Source of the DNA: Tubulanus polymorphus | Lineage: Eukaryota > Nemertea > Palaeonemertea > Tubulaniformes > Tubulanidae | Direction: 5' to 3' | Assembly (NCBI RefSeq): GCF_964204645.1 | Contig: NC_134029.1 | Span: forward strand, 965,501 to 1,025,500 | DNA: 60,000 bases | Shown: piece by piece, positions 38,301 through 45,306 of the stretch | Layout: each line of letters opens with the position of its first letter | Numbering within the stretch: the stretch's first letter is position 1 | The notes under the pieces: generated by a model | What the model saw: the letters and a program-made list of their open reading frames with translations, nothing else | Database searches by the model: none | What the model was told of the DNA's origin: nothing | Translations under genes and position numbers: made by a program

Positions 38301-41300
38301 AGGACGAACCTACAGCTGGAGAACCACAGCCAGAAGAACCAGAGGTTAAAGAATCAGTGGCTGAACCTGACAGCAGTGCTACTGAGCAGGAGACCGAAAC
38401 AGCATCGCCAGCAGCTCCAGTAGAGGATAAGAGTGAAGAGGAAGCTAAAGATGTAGAGGAAAGAGGAGAGAAAGATGAAACAGTTGAAGCACCTGTCCAA
38501 ATTGAAATAAACAAAGATGAGAAATCATCGGAACAGGCAGCAGCAGTAGAGCAAACAGCAGAGCAGAAAACTGGTGTAGATGAAGAACAGAAACAGTCAG
38601 AGGTTACCTCACAAAAATCAAATGAATCCGGTAAATTTAAACTTCTTATCAATAAGTTGTTTATCCAGAGATAGATTGTAAAGATACAACTCAGAGTGAT
38701 CCGAAATTTGTCATTGAGCTCGTAGTTTATTCGACGTTTCAACTATATCTTAGTAGTCATTTTCAGGAATATTCAAGTTGTAAAAAGATATCTGAGATAT
38801 ATTACGCACTCCAGAACAAAGAGATTGATAGAGCAATAAATGTGATACAAACTAGGTGTAATATACCGCATGAAAAGAGTTACAAACTAAACAAATTTAA
38901 AGCAGAGCTCAGGATATTTACGCTGTATGATACTTCAGATTATTAAATGATATTTGATTGATTTTCAGAGGGTAAAACGAGTGAAGTAGCGTCAGCTGCT
39001 AGTTCTGTATCGGTACCGGTAGAATCTGAAACTAACTCATCTCTACCGGCGTCGGAACAAAACGCTGCTCCCGCGATCGCTTCTATCTCTATAACACAAC
39101 ACGCCGAAGAAGGAAACCGTCCAAATAGTCTCGATCTCTCCGGTAAAATTCCCAGTCCAGTTGAGAATTTACCAATGTTATCAAACGATGAAGGCAGTTT
39201 GACAGATCGGTTAGAACGTGCTTTAGGAAGCGCTTCTCCATTACTCAGAGAAATATTTGTCGATTTTGCTCCATTTTTGTCCAAAACTCTGCTCGGCTCA
39301 CATGGACAAGAACTGCTGATCGGTGGTACGTGATTTACTCTTTCTCTTCTTTCTACTAATCATCTTTTACACCGTATTTCTTCAGTACTTTTATTCTCTC
39401 TTTCAATCCGTTTTGTAAAGTATATTTGTCTCCTAAGATAAACCTAAAAGCATTTAACTTGTTTTTCCATATTCCTAATCACCCGTACAGTCAAACACAG
39501 TTGAGTGGCCATCTAATATATTGTCACATTCCTTCAGACATCAGTTTTTTGAGTCCCTAGTTGTATTTCCAATTCCATTTACTAAGTTTTTCAGTAATTA
39601 TTTTGATGTCAACTTTGAACAGCAGCAGCTTTCAACTTTGTCTTTTGTTCTTGAATAGTTTTGTTAAGCTGATTTTACTTTTGAGAATCTAATTTCTCAA
39701 TTATTTGTAAATCTTTTGAAAATTGTAATATTCTAATGTATGTTTAACCATTCAGGTCTTGTAACGCTGAAACAGAGTACATCGGTAGTAGAACTAGTGA
39801 TGTTATTGTGTTCTCAAGAATGGCAGAATTCGCTGCAGAAACACGCCGGTTTAGCGTTTATAGAACTAGTAAACGAAGGTCGTCTGCTCGGACACGCTAC
39901 ACGAGATCACATCGTACGAGTCGCGAATGAAGCGGAATTTATTCTCAATCGAATGAGAGCTGAAGATGTCCAGAAACACGCTGAATTTGAGGTATTTTAT
40001 AATCACGATCGAATATGTTATATCCTTTCAGTACGAGAGACCCACAACATCAATTTTAACTACCGTTATTTTTTTTTCTTTCGTTTTGGGTGGAATCTTG
40101 CCATCCATCATCATTTATTTAAATTGTGACAACCCCCTTCTATTGTAAATATGACTGCCATATTCAAATAAACTCTGAAGATGGCTGGAAGGATTCCAAC
40201 TGAAACATAAGTAAATAAAAATTACGGTTGTTTAAATTGATATAGTGTGTTTCGCTATGGATATTCATTAAGACTTGAAATAGTGTCAACTAAAACTATT
40301 TAATTACAACCATGTTACATGGTATTTGCTCGAAAATTTCTGATTTCAATTATCTATTTATTTTTCAGTCGCTGTGCGCTCAGACATTGTTAGATCGTCG
40401 CGAAGAGGAGAAACTATGCGATCACTTGATCACATCTGCTCGTCAACGCGATCACGTGATTGCTACGAAAATCAAAGATAAAATCGTGAATATAATGACG
40501 AATAAACACGGAGCGTGGGGTTCGCCTCATAAGAAGATCGGGTCTGTATTTCTACCCCGCGTCATTCTTTAAGATTCCCCGTCTCTGACCGGGATTGATG
40601 AAGATGTTTGTTTGTTTTATAGAAGTAAAGATTATTGGAAGTTGGACACGTGGGAGGATGATTCACGACGTAGACGCAGATTAGTCCGTAATCCGTTAGG
40701 TAGTGCTCATCCGGAGGCTACGTTACGAGCCGCTATCGAACACGGTAAATCATAAATTAATCATCAGTAAACTGTGATGCCTTATTCTGTAGAACTGTAA
40801 ATATTTTACAGCATCAAGAATCAAAGAAATAAAAGTTTATCAATCTTTGTAAAATATATCAACTTCACTTGGCCACTATTGAGTAAGCCACACTACGGTA
40901 GCCTCTGTTTGTTGACAGCGTGTGATGTCTTGATAATGTAGGTGAAATGTTATGGCTTGAAAGTCATTTATGTTTCCACAGTATTTGCATTTCAACCTTC
41001 ATGTAAATCTTCTAGATACTTGTTGATCAGTTTTGAATAATGTTTGTGTTTCAGCAGATTTGCGGATTTGAATTCTGGGCATTCACTTTGACTGGAAAAA
41101 AAGTTCCATTGCTCAATTCTTGACCAACATTGAGTCAGCATTGGCTCGATTCTTTTCAAATAAAGATTTCAGTTGTTGAGTTTCAGTCGAGATTTTTATG
41201 TTTTTAAGGCGCGACGGAAGATGCTATAAATCAAGCTCGTGAAGCGTTCCACGCTCATCTAGCCGCTACTCAAAAAACACAACAGCAACCTCACGATACA

Positions 41301-42044
41301 ACTGAAGACGAACTAGCTCAAATGAATGAAAATGAATTAGACGCTGAATTTGCAGGTAACGACATCTACTGGTCAAATACACCAACTACTGCGTGTGATG
41401 ATAAGTGATAAGAAAGTGCTGTCATCTACTGATACAACTTAGAACTAACTGATAATCATACAATGTGTGCCAGCTTATGAATATTTTGATAAATCCTAAT
41501 AATAAATCCAGTCTATTATCTGTATATACTGTGTATATGAAGGCTTGAGTCTGAAACTTAGATTTTATTTCATTATTCCTCACCATAGCCGGACATCATC
41601 TTAATGAACTAAGTTTTCTATCCACGAAAATGTTTTCTATTGTAGATTAATTTGTAAATAATATATGTCTGAATAAACATGAAACGGTGTAAACTGTTTT
41701 TAACTCAGTCAAATCTTAGAATGTATTGCAATAGAATATGGATTCAACTTCCATTATCTATAATTTGAATTATCACCTGAAACTCAAACATAAATCATTG
41801 AATCCTGTTTGATTTGAGTAGAGTGTCAGTCTACTGTTATATATAGAGAATGTGATTAAATGTTTGATTGTTGTGTATTTAGGTTTGTTATTGTGATATA
41901 TTTGTAGGTCCGGTAGCGTTATCGACCCCTGCTAGTTTACTAGCCCCGGGGGTCGTCGTTAAAGGCACGTTATCAATCACGAAATCAGAATTATATTTCG
42001 AGATGGATGAAGAACATTCCGAAAATAAACATCTCGATAATAAC
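5165..42044 (+). CDS. NBEA: Neurobeachin/LRBA orthologue, N-terminal two thirds (35 exons)
   Basis: A large BEACH-family scaffold for vesicle trafficking, synapse and receptor targeting, with PKA anchoring known in vertebrate NBEA and fly rugose. Thirty-five GT-AG exons add to 6804 nt (2268 codons) without a phase break. Order: N-terminal helices (1-195), concanavalin A-like domain (about 195-380, [17 protein letters not shown] to LGPGYK), armadillo-like DUF4704 region (about 380-930), linker with a candidate RII helix (1047-1066), conserved block FRIPEF...[16 protein letters not shown] (about 1190-1350), [13 protein letters not shown] (about 1395), Glu-rich linker (1511-1880), then the DUF1088-type block ([13 protein letters not shown] to [13 protein letters not shown]) and the strand leading into the PH domain ([17 protein letters not shown]). 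PH, BEACH and WD40 exons are absent from the window, so the gene is truncated by the window end. The ATG at 5165 has A at -3 and G at +4. It looks like the single pre-duplication gene; many segments are closest to NBEA. Confidence 0.95.
6130..6260 (+). mobile_element. tRNA-derived SINE-like fragment
   Basis: Contains RNA polymerase III B-box-like GGTTCAAATCC (6199-6209) and a nearby relative GGTTTGAATCG. The surrounding CACGATGCAATC and CCCTGCCGAGGG match an inverted copy at 23390-23510. Confidence 0.5.
7087..8314. repeat. 36-bp minisatellite, about 34 copies
   Basis: Unit TGTATGTCTGTATTCACCAC plus ACCAGTGACACGTACC. Copies differ mainly at one G/A position (TGTCTG or TGTCTA). One copy near 7820 lacks 2 bp, which shifts reading frames. 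The 36-bp period keeps several frames open for up to 440 codons; the minus-strand peptide unit [12 protein letters not shown] is an artefact of the period. Confidence 0.97.
8560..8915. repeat. Imperfect ~110-bp tandem repeat with TTAGGGTTAGGG
   Basis: Three or more degenerate copies share GACCAGCTATAGACTCATTT, GACCAATGACAGG and GGTTAGGGTTAGGGTTATTG. A related sequence lies inverted at 42600-42785. Confidence 0.8.
9328..9885. repeat. 27-bp minisatellite, about 20 copies
   Basis: Unit GGTCTCATATCTGAGACTAC plus TACAGCT; each unit holds the inverted repeat TCTCATATCTGAGA. Edge copies are diverged. Confidence 0.95.
11532..11549 (+). CDS. NBEA: Candidate 18-nt microexon of neurobeachin
   Basis: A pyrimidine-rich acceptor (TTTTTATCCTGCAG) is followed by 18 nt and a strong donor GTAAGTTG. 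The insert encodes VFVDPS, with no stop. It fits phase 0 between exon 1 (...VLNL) and exon 2 (LVGA...). Known vertebrate main isoforms go directly from exon 1 to 2 here, so it would be an alternative exon. Confidence 0.4.
12508..12828. repeat. 35-bp minisatellite, about 9 copies
   Basis: Unit GGGTGATAGGGGGCGACACT plus GTGGTGACAGAAACT. Because 35 is not a multiple of three, an open frame passes through all three frames every 105 bp. Confidence 0.95.
13765..13868. repeat. CT-rich microsatellite
   Basis: Interrupted (CT)n with TCC and TGT breaks in intron 1. Confidence 0.85.
14640..15172. repeat. ~36-bp degenerate minisatellite
   Basis: About 14 copies around GAGCCTGGTCTGAGCTGACT plus ATGCTATCC, more diverged than the other arrays. 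Confidence 0.9.
15973..16077 (+). CDS. NBEA: Neurobeachin exon 2
   Basis: Residues 57-91, [20 protein letters not shown] and on to HCKPKLQ; direct continuation of exon 1 in all homologues. Phase 0 at both ends. It lies 10.6 kb from exon 1. Confidence 0.95.
16670..16796 (+). CDS. NBEA: Neurobeachin exon 3
   Basis: Residues 92-133, [20 protein letters not shown] then [11 protein letters not shown]. Ends in phase 1, splitting the Asp codon before [11 protein letters not shown]. Confidence 0.95.
16797..21031 (+). other. Neurobeachin intron 3 (4.2 kb)
   Basis: Contains the 41-bp array, a cluster of TCACATGA/TCATGTGA motifs (18018-18130), a CRE at 18711-18718, a degenerate TGCACCC-type repeat at 18960-19085, a CT-rich tract at 19676-19752 and a MITE-related fragment at 20100-20170. 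No gene seen. Confidence 0.75.
16868..17135. repeat. 41-bp minisatellite, 6 copies
   Basis: Unit CTGGCCAGGAGAAACTACCG plus AGTTCGGTATCACCATCAGGC, 70 bases after the exon 3 donor. The exon 3 frame reads through into it. Confidence 0.95.
21032..21132 (+). CDS. NBEA: Neurobeachin exon 4
   Basis: [20 protein letters not shown] and [13 protein letters not shown]; residues to 167. Donor GTAAGT, phase 0. Confidence 0.95.
21420..21565. repeat. MITE-related tandem fragment
   Basis: Three copies of a segment with CTATAGCCAATCTAAC and GACCAGTCTAAG, the internal part of the element described at 42187-42330. In intron 4. Confidence 0.7.
21632..21849 (+). CDS. NBEA: Neurobeachin exon 5
   Basis: [46 protein letters not shown]: start of the concanavalin A-like fold. 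Ends in phase 2 within the Cys of LFCFRTSKG. Confidence 0.96.
21931..22057 (+). CDS. NBEA: Neurobeachin exon 6
   Basis: [20 protein letters not shown] and [17 protein letters not shown]. Preceding intron is only 81 bp. Confidence 0.96.
22231..22416. mobile_element. MITE-like element, GTGGCCACT termini
   Basis: Begins GGTGGCCACTT and ends AAAAGTGGCCA, short inverted termini about 180 bp apart. It shares ACATATTTGACTGTGTT and CAGATCAAGTCAG with a second copy at 31896-32090. In intron 6. Confidence 0.6.
22981..23055 (+). mobile_element. Possible retroelement 3' tail
   Basis: CCTGATGATGG ... TTTGAAACGTTGCGTC ... AATAAA resembles the conserved 3' end seen on many invertebrate retroelements. Related short pieces: 40172-40220 (plus) and 38715-38767 (minus). 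Confidence 0.35.
23067..23186 (+). CDS. NBEA: Neurobeachin exon 7
   Basis: [20 protein letters not shown] then [20 protein letters not shown]; concanavalin A-like domain. Phase 0 at both ends. Confidence 0.96.
23390..23515 (-). mobile_element. tRNA-derived SINE-like fragment
   Basis: On the minus strand it has two B-box-like segments, one a perfect GGTTCGAATCC (complement of 23455-23465). Same family as 6130-6260. In intron 7. Confidence 0.5.
23618..23764 (+). CDS. NBEA: Neurobeachin exon 8
   Basis: [39 protein letters not shown]: final strands of the concanavalin A-like domain. Phase 0. Confidence 0.96.
24017..24214 (+). CDS. NBEA: Neurobeachin exon 9
   Basis: [40 protein letters not shown]. 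Residues 372-437; start of the armadillo-like stretch. Confidence 0.96.
24404..24482. repeat. 18-bp tandem repeat
   Basis: About four copies of TTGAGATACACTTTGAGA; diverged TTGAGATACAG relatives continue to about 24670 in intron 9. Confidence 0.85.
24913..25058 (+). CDS. NBEA: Neurobeachin exon 10
   Basis: [31 protein letters not shown], a lineage-specific loop, then TI and a split Cys codon (phase 2). Donor GTACGT. Confidence 0.95.
25524..25632 (+). CDS. NBEA: Neurobeachin exon 11
   Basis: [20 protein letters not shown], then [13 protein letters not shown]. Donor GTGCGT; the next intron is only 72 bp. Confidence 0.94.
25705..25857 (+). CDS. NBEA: Neurobeachin exon 12
   Basis: [40 protein letters not shown]. 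Followed by the intron carrying the 60-bp array. Confidence 0.95.
25872..28345. repeat. 60-bp minisatellite, about 41 copies, fills intron 12
   Basis: Unit GAGTGATATCTGAGTTGGAT, GGTACAGTAGACTCCGCTCA, AGTCTGATCTTTTGACTTGA. At least three variants occur in blocks: GAGAGTGATATC (left and middle), GACATTGATATC (from 26918 on), and 62-bp units with TCTCTGATC. Variants alternate in the right half, a sign of higher-order duplication. Open frames on the minus strand follow from the 60-bp period. Confidence 0.97.
28396..28564 (+). CDS. NBEA: Neurobeachin exon 13
   Basis: [20 protein letters not shown], then [20 protein letters not shown]; residues 574-630. Ends in phase 1. Confidence 0.96.
28800..28942 (+). 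CDS. NBEA: Neurobeachin exon 14
   Basis: [40 protein letters not shown]. Ends phase 0 at donor GTGAGT. Confidence 0.95.
29140..29237 (+). CDS. NBEA: Neurobeachin exon 15
   Basis: [32 protein letters not shown]; ends in phase 2. Confidence 0.95.
29428..29629 (+). CDS. NBEA: Neurobeachin exon 16
   Basis: [39 protein letters not shown]. The frame stays open past the donor into the CT-rich intron, which is repeat read-through and not coding. Confidence 0.95.
29636..30400. repeat. Pyrimidine-rich repeat in intron 16
   Basis: Almost pure C/T on the plus strand, built from CTCCCCGTCCCTCTCTCACT and CTCATCACTCCTCCCC units; strong strand asymmetry. Confidence 0.95.
30441..30522 (+). CDS. NBEA: Neurobeachin exon 17
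   Basis: [27 protein letters not shown]; ends phase 1 within the Met of [10 protein letters not shown]. Confidence 0.93.
30822..31138 (+). CDS. NBEA: Neurobeachin exon 18
   Basis: [50 protein letters not shown]: end of the armadillo-like block, residues 805-910. Confidence 0.96.
31697..31895 (+). CDS. NBEA: Neurobeachin exon 19
   Basis: [20 protein letters not shown] aligns with the family's HKEYLAKMYEEYQ region; the rest is variable. Ends phase 1. Confidence 0.9.
31896..32090. mobile_element. MITE-like element, second copy, next to exon 19 donor
   Basis: Shares ACATATTTGACTGTGTTAAT, CAGATCAAGTCAGGGAAAA and ATAAAAGTGGCAA with 22231-22416. Similarity starts within about a dozen bases of the exon 19 donor. 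Confidence 0.55.
32204..32903 (+). CDS. NBEA: Neurobeachin exon 20 (linker, candidate PKA-anchoring helix)
   Basis: At 700 nt the largest exon here. It opens with a Ser/Ala-rich stretch holding a seven-Ala run coded by GCA repeats, then an amphipathic segment [20 protein letters not shown] (residues 1047-1066, bases 32413-32472), a disordered Ser/Thr-rich part, and the conserved end [39 protein letters not shown]. Vertebrate NBEA carries its PKA RII-binding helix in the same inter-domain position. Confidence 0.93.
32935..33030. repeat. MITE-related fragment
   Basis: Carries AGTTCTGTAGCCAATCTGAC and TGTCATGACTATGCAAATGAG, matching the family at 42187-42330. In intron 20. Confidence 0.5.
33249..33402 (+). 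CDS. NBEA: Neurobeachin exon 21
   Basis: [37 protein letters not shown]. Phase 2 to 0. Confidence 0.95.
33795..34124 (+). CDS. NBEA: Neurobeachin exon 22
   Basis: [48 protein letters not shown]: one of the best conserved blocks of the family. Residues 1262-1371. Confidence 0.96.
34338..34553. repeat. 33-bp minisatellite, about 6 copies
   Basis: Unit GGCTGCAGATTGTCTGATGT plus GTTGCTGGTTCCA in intron 22; the minus-strand open frame (SDNLQPGTS) is a period artefact. Confidence 0.9.
34890..34997 (+). CDS. NBEA: Neurobeachin exon 23
   Basis: [26 protein letters not shown], as in human NBEA and LRBA. Confidence 0.96.
35367..35538 (+). CDS. NBEA: Neurobeachin exon 24
   Basis: [39 protein letters not shown]-related fragment (GGGGCCGGTTTCACTATGAA) lies immediately before its acceptor, at 35329-35348. 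Confidence 0.96.
36097..36234 (+). CDS. NBEA: Neurobeachin exon 25
   Basis: [20 protein letters not shown], then [16 protein letters not shown]. The competing AG seven bases downstream (36102-36103) gives an early stop in the required phase, so 36097 is the start. Variable linker without family identity. Confidence 0.82.
36525..36640. repeat. MITE-related fragment
   Basis: TTGCACAATCATGG, CGCCAATCTAACACC and TTTTTGGACTTAAGTCGCAACT match the family at 42187-42330. In intron 25. Confidence 0.5.
36758..37282 (+). CDS. NBEA: Neurobeachin exon 26 (Glu/Val/Lys-rich)
   Basis: [16 protein letters not shown] leads into a roughly 130-residue run dominated by E, V and K (for example [20 protein letters not shown]). 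It is probably a charged helix or a disordered spacer. Phase 2 nucleotides at the start and 1 at the end fit both neighbours. Confidence 0.85.
37433..37516 (+). CDS. NBEA: Neurobeachin exon 27
   Basis: [27 protein letters not shown]: a short hydrophobic island in the acidic linker, possibly equivalent to the vertebrate VKEILKSLV segment. Symmetric in phase (84 nt), so it could be a cassette exon. Confidence 0.75.
37850..37955. mobile_element. MITE copy (GGGGCCAGTT terminus)
   Basis: Starts GGGGCCAGTTTCATAGTCAT and ends CTATGGAACCAGCTCC, inverted termini; internal part GACTTAGCC, CCAGTCTA. In intron 27. Confidence 0.65.
38051..38181 (+). CDS. NBEA: Neurobeachin exon 28 (acidic)
   Basis: [20 protein letters not shown] and more Glu-rich sequence. 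Acceptor TATTAAG and donor GTTTGT are weaker than elsewhere, but both phases fit. Confidence 0.72.
38270..38630 (+). CDS. NBEA: Neurobeachin exon 29 (acidic)
   Basis: [20 protein letters not shown] and about 100 further Glu/Ala/Pro-rich residues ending near TSQKSNES. Acceptor CTGCAG, phase 0 to 1. Confidence 0.82.
38969..39325 (+). CDS. NBEA: Neurobeachin exon 30
   Basis: Disordered start, then [40 protein letters not shown]: the conserved block that begins the DUF1088-type region. Confidence 0.96.
39756..39991 (+). CDS. NBEA: Neurobeachin exon 31
   Basis: [60 protein letters not shown], near identical to human NBEA. Confidence 0.97.
40369..40541 (+). CDS. NBEA: Neurobeachin exon 32
   Basis: [34 protein letters not shown]. 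The donor is the weak GTCTGT, chosen because it alone gives the phase 2 needed for [11 protein letters not shown] in the next exon. Confidence 0.92.
40623..40744 (+). CDS. NBEA: Neurobeachin exon 33
   Basis: [39 protein letters not shown]. Only 81 bp after exon 32. Confidence 0.96.
41209..41355 (+). CDS. NBEA: Neurobeachin exon 34
   Basis: [20 protein letters not shown], ending [11 protein letters not shown], aligned with the variable segment before LAGPV. Phase 1 at both ends. Confidence 0.9.
41908..42044 (+). CDS. NBEA: Neurobeachin exon 35 (last in window)
   Basis: [40 protein letters not shown]: the first strands leading into the PH-BEACH module. Ends phase 0 at GTAAGT. The expected next exon (YTEGLHGKW-type) was not found to base 60000. 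Confidence 0.96.
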
Positions 42045-42186
42045 GTAAGTTTAGATATTTTATTTCTATAATTGAGTATCCCGGTGAGAGTATCCTGGTG
42101 ACAGTATCCTGGTTACAGTATCCCGGGTGACTCATATCTTATTATTGTTTCTAACTGATAGTTCAGTTCAGTTGTAATTCGTTCAG

Positions 42187-42330
42187 CTGGGGCCGGTTGC
42201 ATAGTCATGGCTTAGACTTAAGACCAGTCTAAGATCAACATAGTTCTATAGCCAATCTAACAACCTGAGACCAGTCTTAAGATTTAAGACCACTTTTGGA
42301 CTTAAGTCACGACTGTGCAACTGGCCCCAG
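42187..42330. mobile_element. MITE, about 144 bp, with CTGGGGCC inverted termini
   Basis: Left end CTGGGGCCGGTTGCATAGTC; right end, read in complement, CTGGGGCCAGTTGCACAGTC. The inverted ends stay similar through CTTAAG. Internal CTATAGCCAATCTAAC recurs in several introns. No coding capacity. Confidence 0.75.
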
Positions 42331-42599
42331 ATGTTTATTGATTCAAACCTCATTATAATGTTTGTTCATATTCATGTTCTGGTTAGTTATTACTATTACT
42401 TGTATATAATTTATGATTAACAACAATTAGTTGTGTTTGTTCGGCGTCTAACTCATGTTCATTCAAACTCTCTTCTTTCCCCTCTCTTTCTTCTTTATTG
42501 CCCATCTCTCCTCTCCCACTCTTCCAGTTTTTAATTTGTCATAGCTCTAACAAATCTACCCCCACCTCTGCTAACTTAATGAATAATTGCGTCAAGAGC

Positions 42600-42785
42600 T
42601 GTCACCTAAACCTGGGTGGCTGACCCTATCTTGTGATGCAAATGACTGACTAACCATAGCTTCTGACTGGTCAACAGTTGGTCAACTGATATAAACAAAT
42701 ATGCCTGCCTATGACTAGTTCATGGCTACTTACCCTAACCTTAGATTCTGATTGGTCAAGAGCTGGTCACCTGATTTAAACATAC
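42600..42785. repeat. Inverted copy of the 8560-8915 dispersed repeat
   Basis: CTTACCCTAACC, TGATTGGTCAAGAGCTGGTC and ACCTGATTTAAACA are the complement of sequence at 8640-8735. Confidence 0.6.
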
Positions 42786-44796
42786 ATATGGTTTACCATA
42801 CTCAATGTCTACTAGTATAGGTATGTACTTTGTAAACACAGGGCAAAACTGGGAATCTTTCATTGAAACATAGTTTTCATTCAACTACAAAAAACCTGTC
42901 AATAAAATGATTATTGATTGGAATAAGTTGACAGATTACACTCTGTTACACACTTTGACTGGCACCGTGTGCGTTTTACACAATATTTTCATGTTTTTCT
43001 ATTCATTTGATGTGAATAGAAAGTGATTTAATTTAACATCGAACAAAAAACATCAGAGAACAATAAAAAACACAACTGTCAAACTTCATTCACATCAATT
43101 CACTACAAATCAGGCCAAATATATATAACACATATTCATATAGTTAAGAACCAGATGGTGTTGTGGTGTTGTAAATGTTTTTAGATAAAAATCTTGTGAA
43201 AATCAGTAGAATGTTTTGGTTGAGTTCTCCAAGCCGAGAATTCAGTGCTGCTGAAGTATATGCGGCCTAAACTTAATGCAGACTTGTCTGAAATTAGGGG
43301 GCCAACTATATTCCCTTGAGCTATTGTAGATTTCCTTGAGCTATTGTAGATTATTCAATGTATCTTCAGTATTTCTGATGACGACTAATACGATATAGTC
43401 AAAATAAACTACTAGATCAAGGAAACATTTCAGACTATTTAATTCTTAGTGTTGGAACTTTACGACACGGACTCAAGAGTGTTCCATCACTGGTTATTCA
43501 GTTATTAAATCTATCTACATGTTTTTGTGCGTATGAAACAATGATTGATATTTGTTTGGCCTGTGTCTCTTATCGCGCTGCGGATGTTTGATCAATTAGA
43601 CTGGAATTTCAATATCAAGTCATTTGTAATCAGCATCAATTTTACATGATTTTGTTTCATACCAATTTTCATCCAGTGAAATTTTTTATCTCTGAATAAG
43701 TTATGTTATTACTCCGAACAAAATGTTCAAAATACATATCCGTTGAATTGGAATTTGATTGATTTTCAGCTTCAATTTGAACTATGATTGTCTAATAATG
43801 ATTTTAGCTATAAAACGTTCAGATTCGCCAGAGCTACCCCACAACAGTTACTGAATGACAGATTTTTTGTAATATCTCGGTCAGAGAAAAACCAAAAATA
43901 CATAAAGATGTGTTATGTATTTTTGGAAATACTGATTATGTACCAAAATATGAAAGGTTTTACTGAGTTTATTTAACCCCCTTGATTACTGTTGAATCGT
44001 GTTGTTCGTGTTACAGTTACTGGTTATTTCATAGATTATTAATTTGTAAATATTTTTATGAAGATATTTCGACGCTGTTTCAGTGGTTCAACTGCCAGTC
44101 AATGTTGTACTCTGTGTGTTCTGGAATCAGTATTGTCCATTGTCCGCTGCCGTAATTGAATCAATAGAAGTAAATTAGATATTTGAAAGACTGACATGGA
44201 ATGAAATTATGGAAGAATGTGATTTATAAGATAAGAGTTGTCGACCCCCTGTAGAGTATGAGTCTTGTGAAGTGTGCAATTAGAACAGTGAGAGAATTGA
44301 ATTAGAAAGAGCCGGACTGAGTGATCTCAGCAGGTGTTCCAGACTCTTAGATTGCTACAGATGGCCTGACTGCAGCAGTTACTGTCTGAGTTCAGTGGGG
44401 TTTAATCCTTTAATCCTCCCTCGACCATTAACACTCAGTCATCACCCCTCTGAAAACCCACTTATGGCTAGCTTGGAGTTAAAGTAGTCTAAGACAATTT
44501 AACTCCTTTAGACAATCTTAGACAACGACTGTGCAACTGAGTCTTCGTTGTCTCTGGTCTGTTCTATTGAGAGTGACATCCCCTCCCTCCCCTCCCCTCA
44601 TATACAACAACCTCAGAAAATGTATTGCTAAAACCTGGAAAAAGAAAATGGGATGATGTAAAGAAAATCATTGAATTGACATCTAACACGGTCTAATCCC
44701 TGAGACACCCCCCCCCCCTCTCCACCCCCCTCTAAATCTGGCCTCAGATCAGACAGGTGTATATTGAAGTTTATTCGAAAATGAAGCTAATAATTG

Positions 44797-44840
44797 AGAG
44801 GAGCAGCAGCAGCAGCAGCACCAGCAGCAGCAGCAGCAGA
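44797..44840. repeat. CAG trinucleotide repeat
   Basis: About 14 CAG triplets with one CAC interruption. Confidence 0.95.
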
Positions 44841-45290
44841 CACTGAGAGCTGTCACTATATGACACATTTACAGACTGACACAAGATGAAGTTAATTTCA
44901 CAATCTTTTCCTGCCTGATGATCATGAAGGGAGAAATTTGTCTGGCTTCTCACGACAGACGGGAAATAATCTGTATCCTGTTTATAAGATCGGTATATCC
45001 GCTACTCTGTATGTGTCATCTGCTCACCAGCGACGAGGGTTTCTCAAACTCACACCCGTGGGGGGGGGGGACAAGGGTGCAGATATACCGAATTATACAT
45101 TGAAATAAAAACAAACTCGCGGCTTAAAGAAAGAAATGTGTTGACCATTTCATTGTTGTCAAGAAGAAAATATTTCATCTAAAAGAAGCCCAACGTTTAT
45201 TTTATGTATTTGAATTTGTATACATGAAGATGTCATCGGGTTTACCCTACTAGCTATCGAGAGCTCGAGCTGGGGGTTGGGGGAGCTACT

Positions 45291-45306
45291 GGGGGGGGGG
45301 GGGGGG
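45291..45306. repeat. Poly-G run (16)
   Basis: Homopolymer of 16 G; an 11-G run lies nearby at 45060-45070. Confidence 0.9.
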
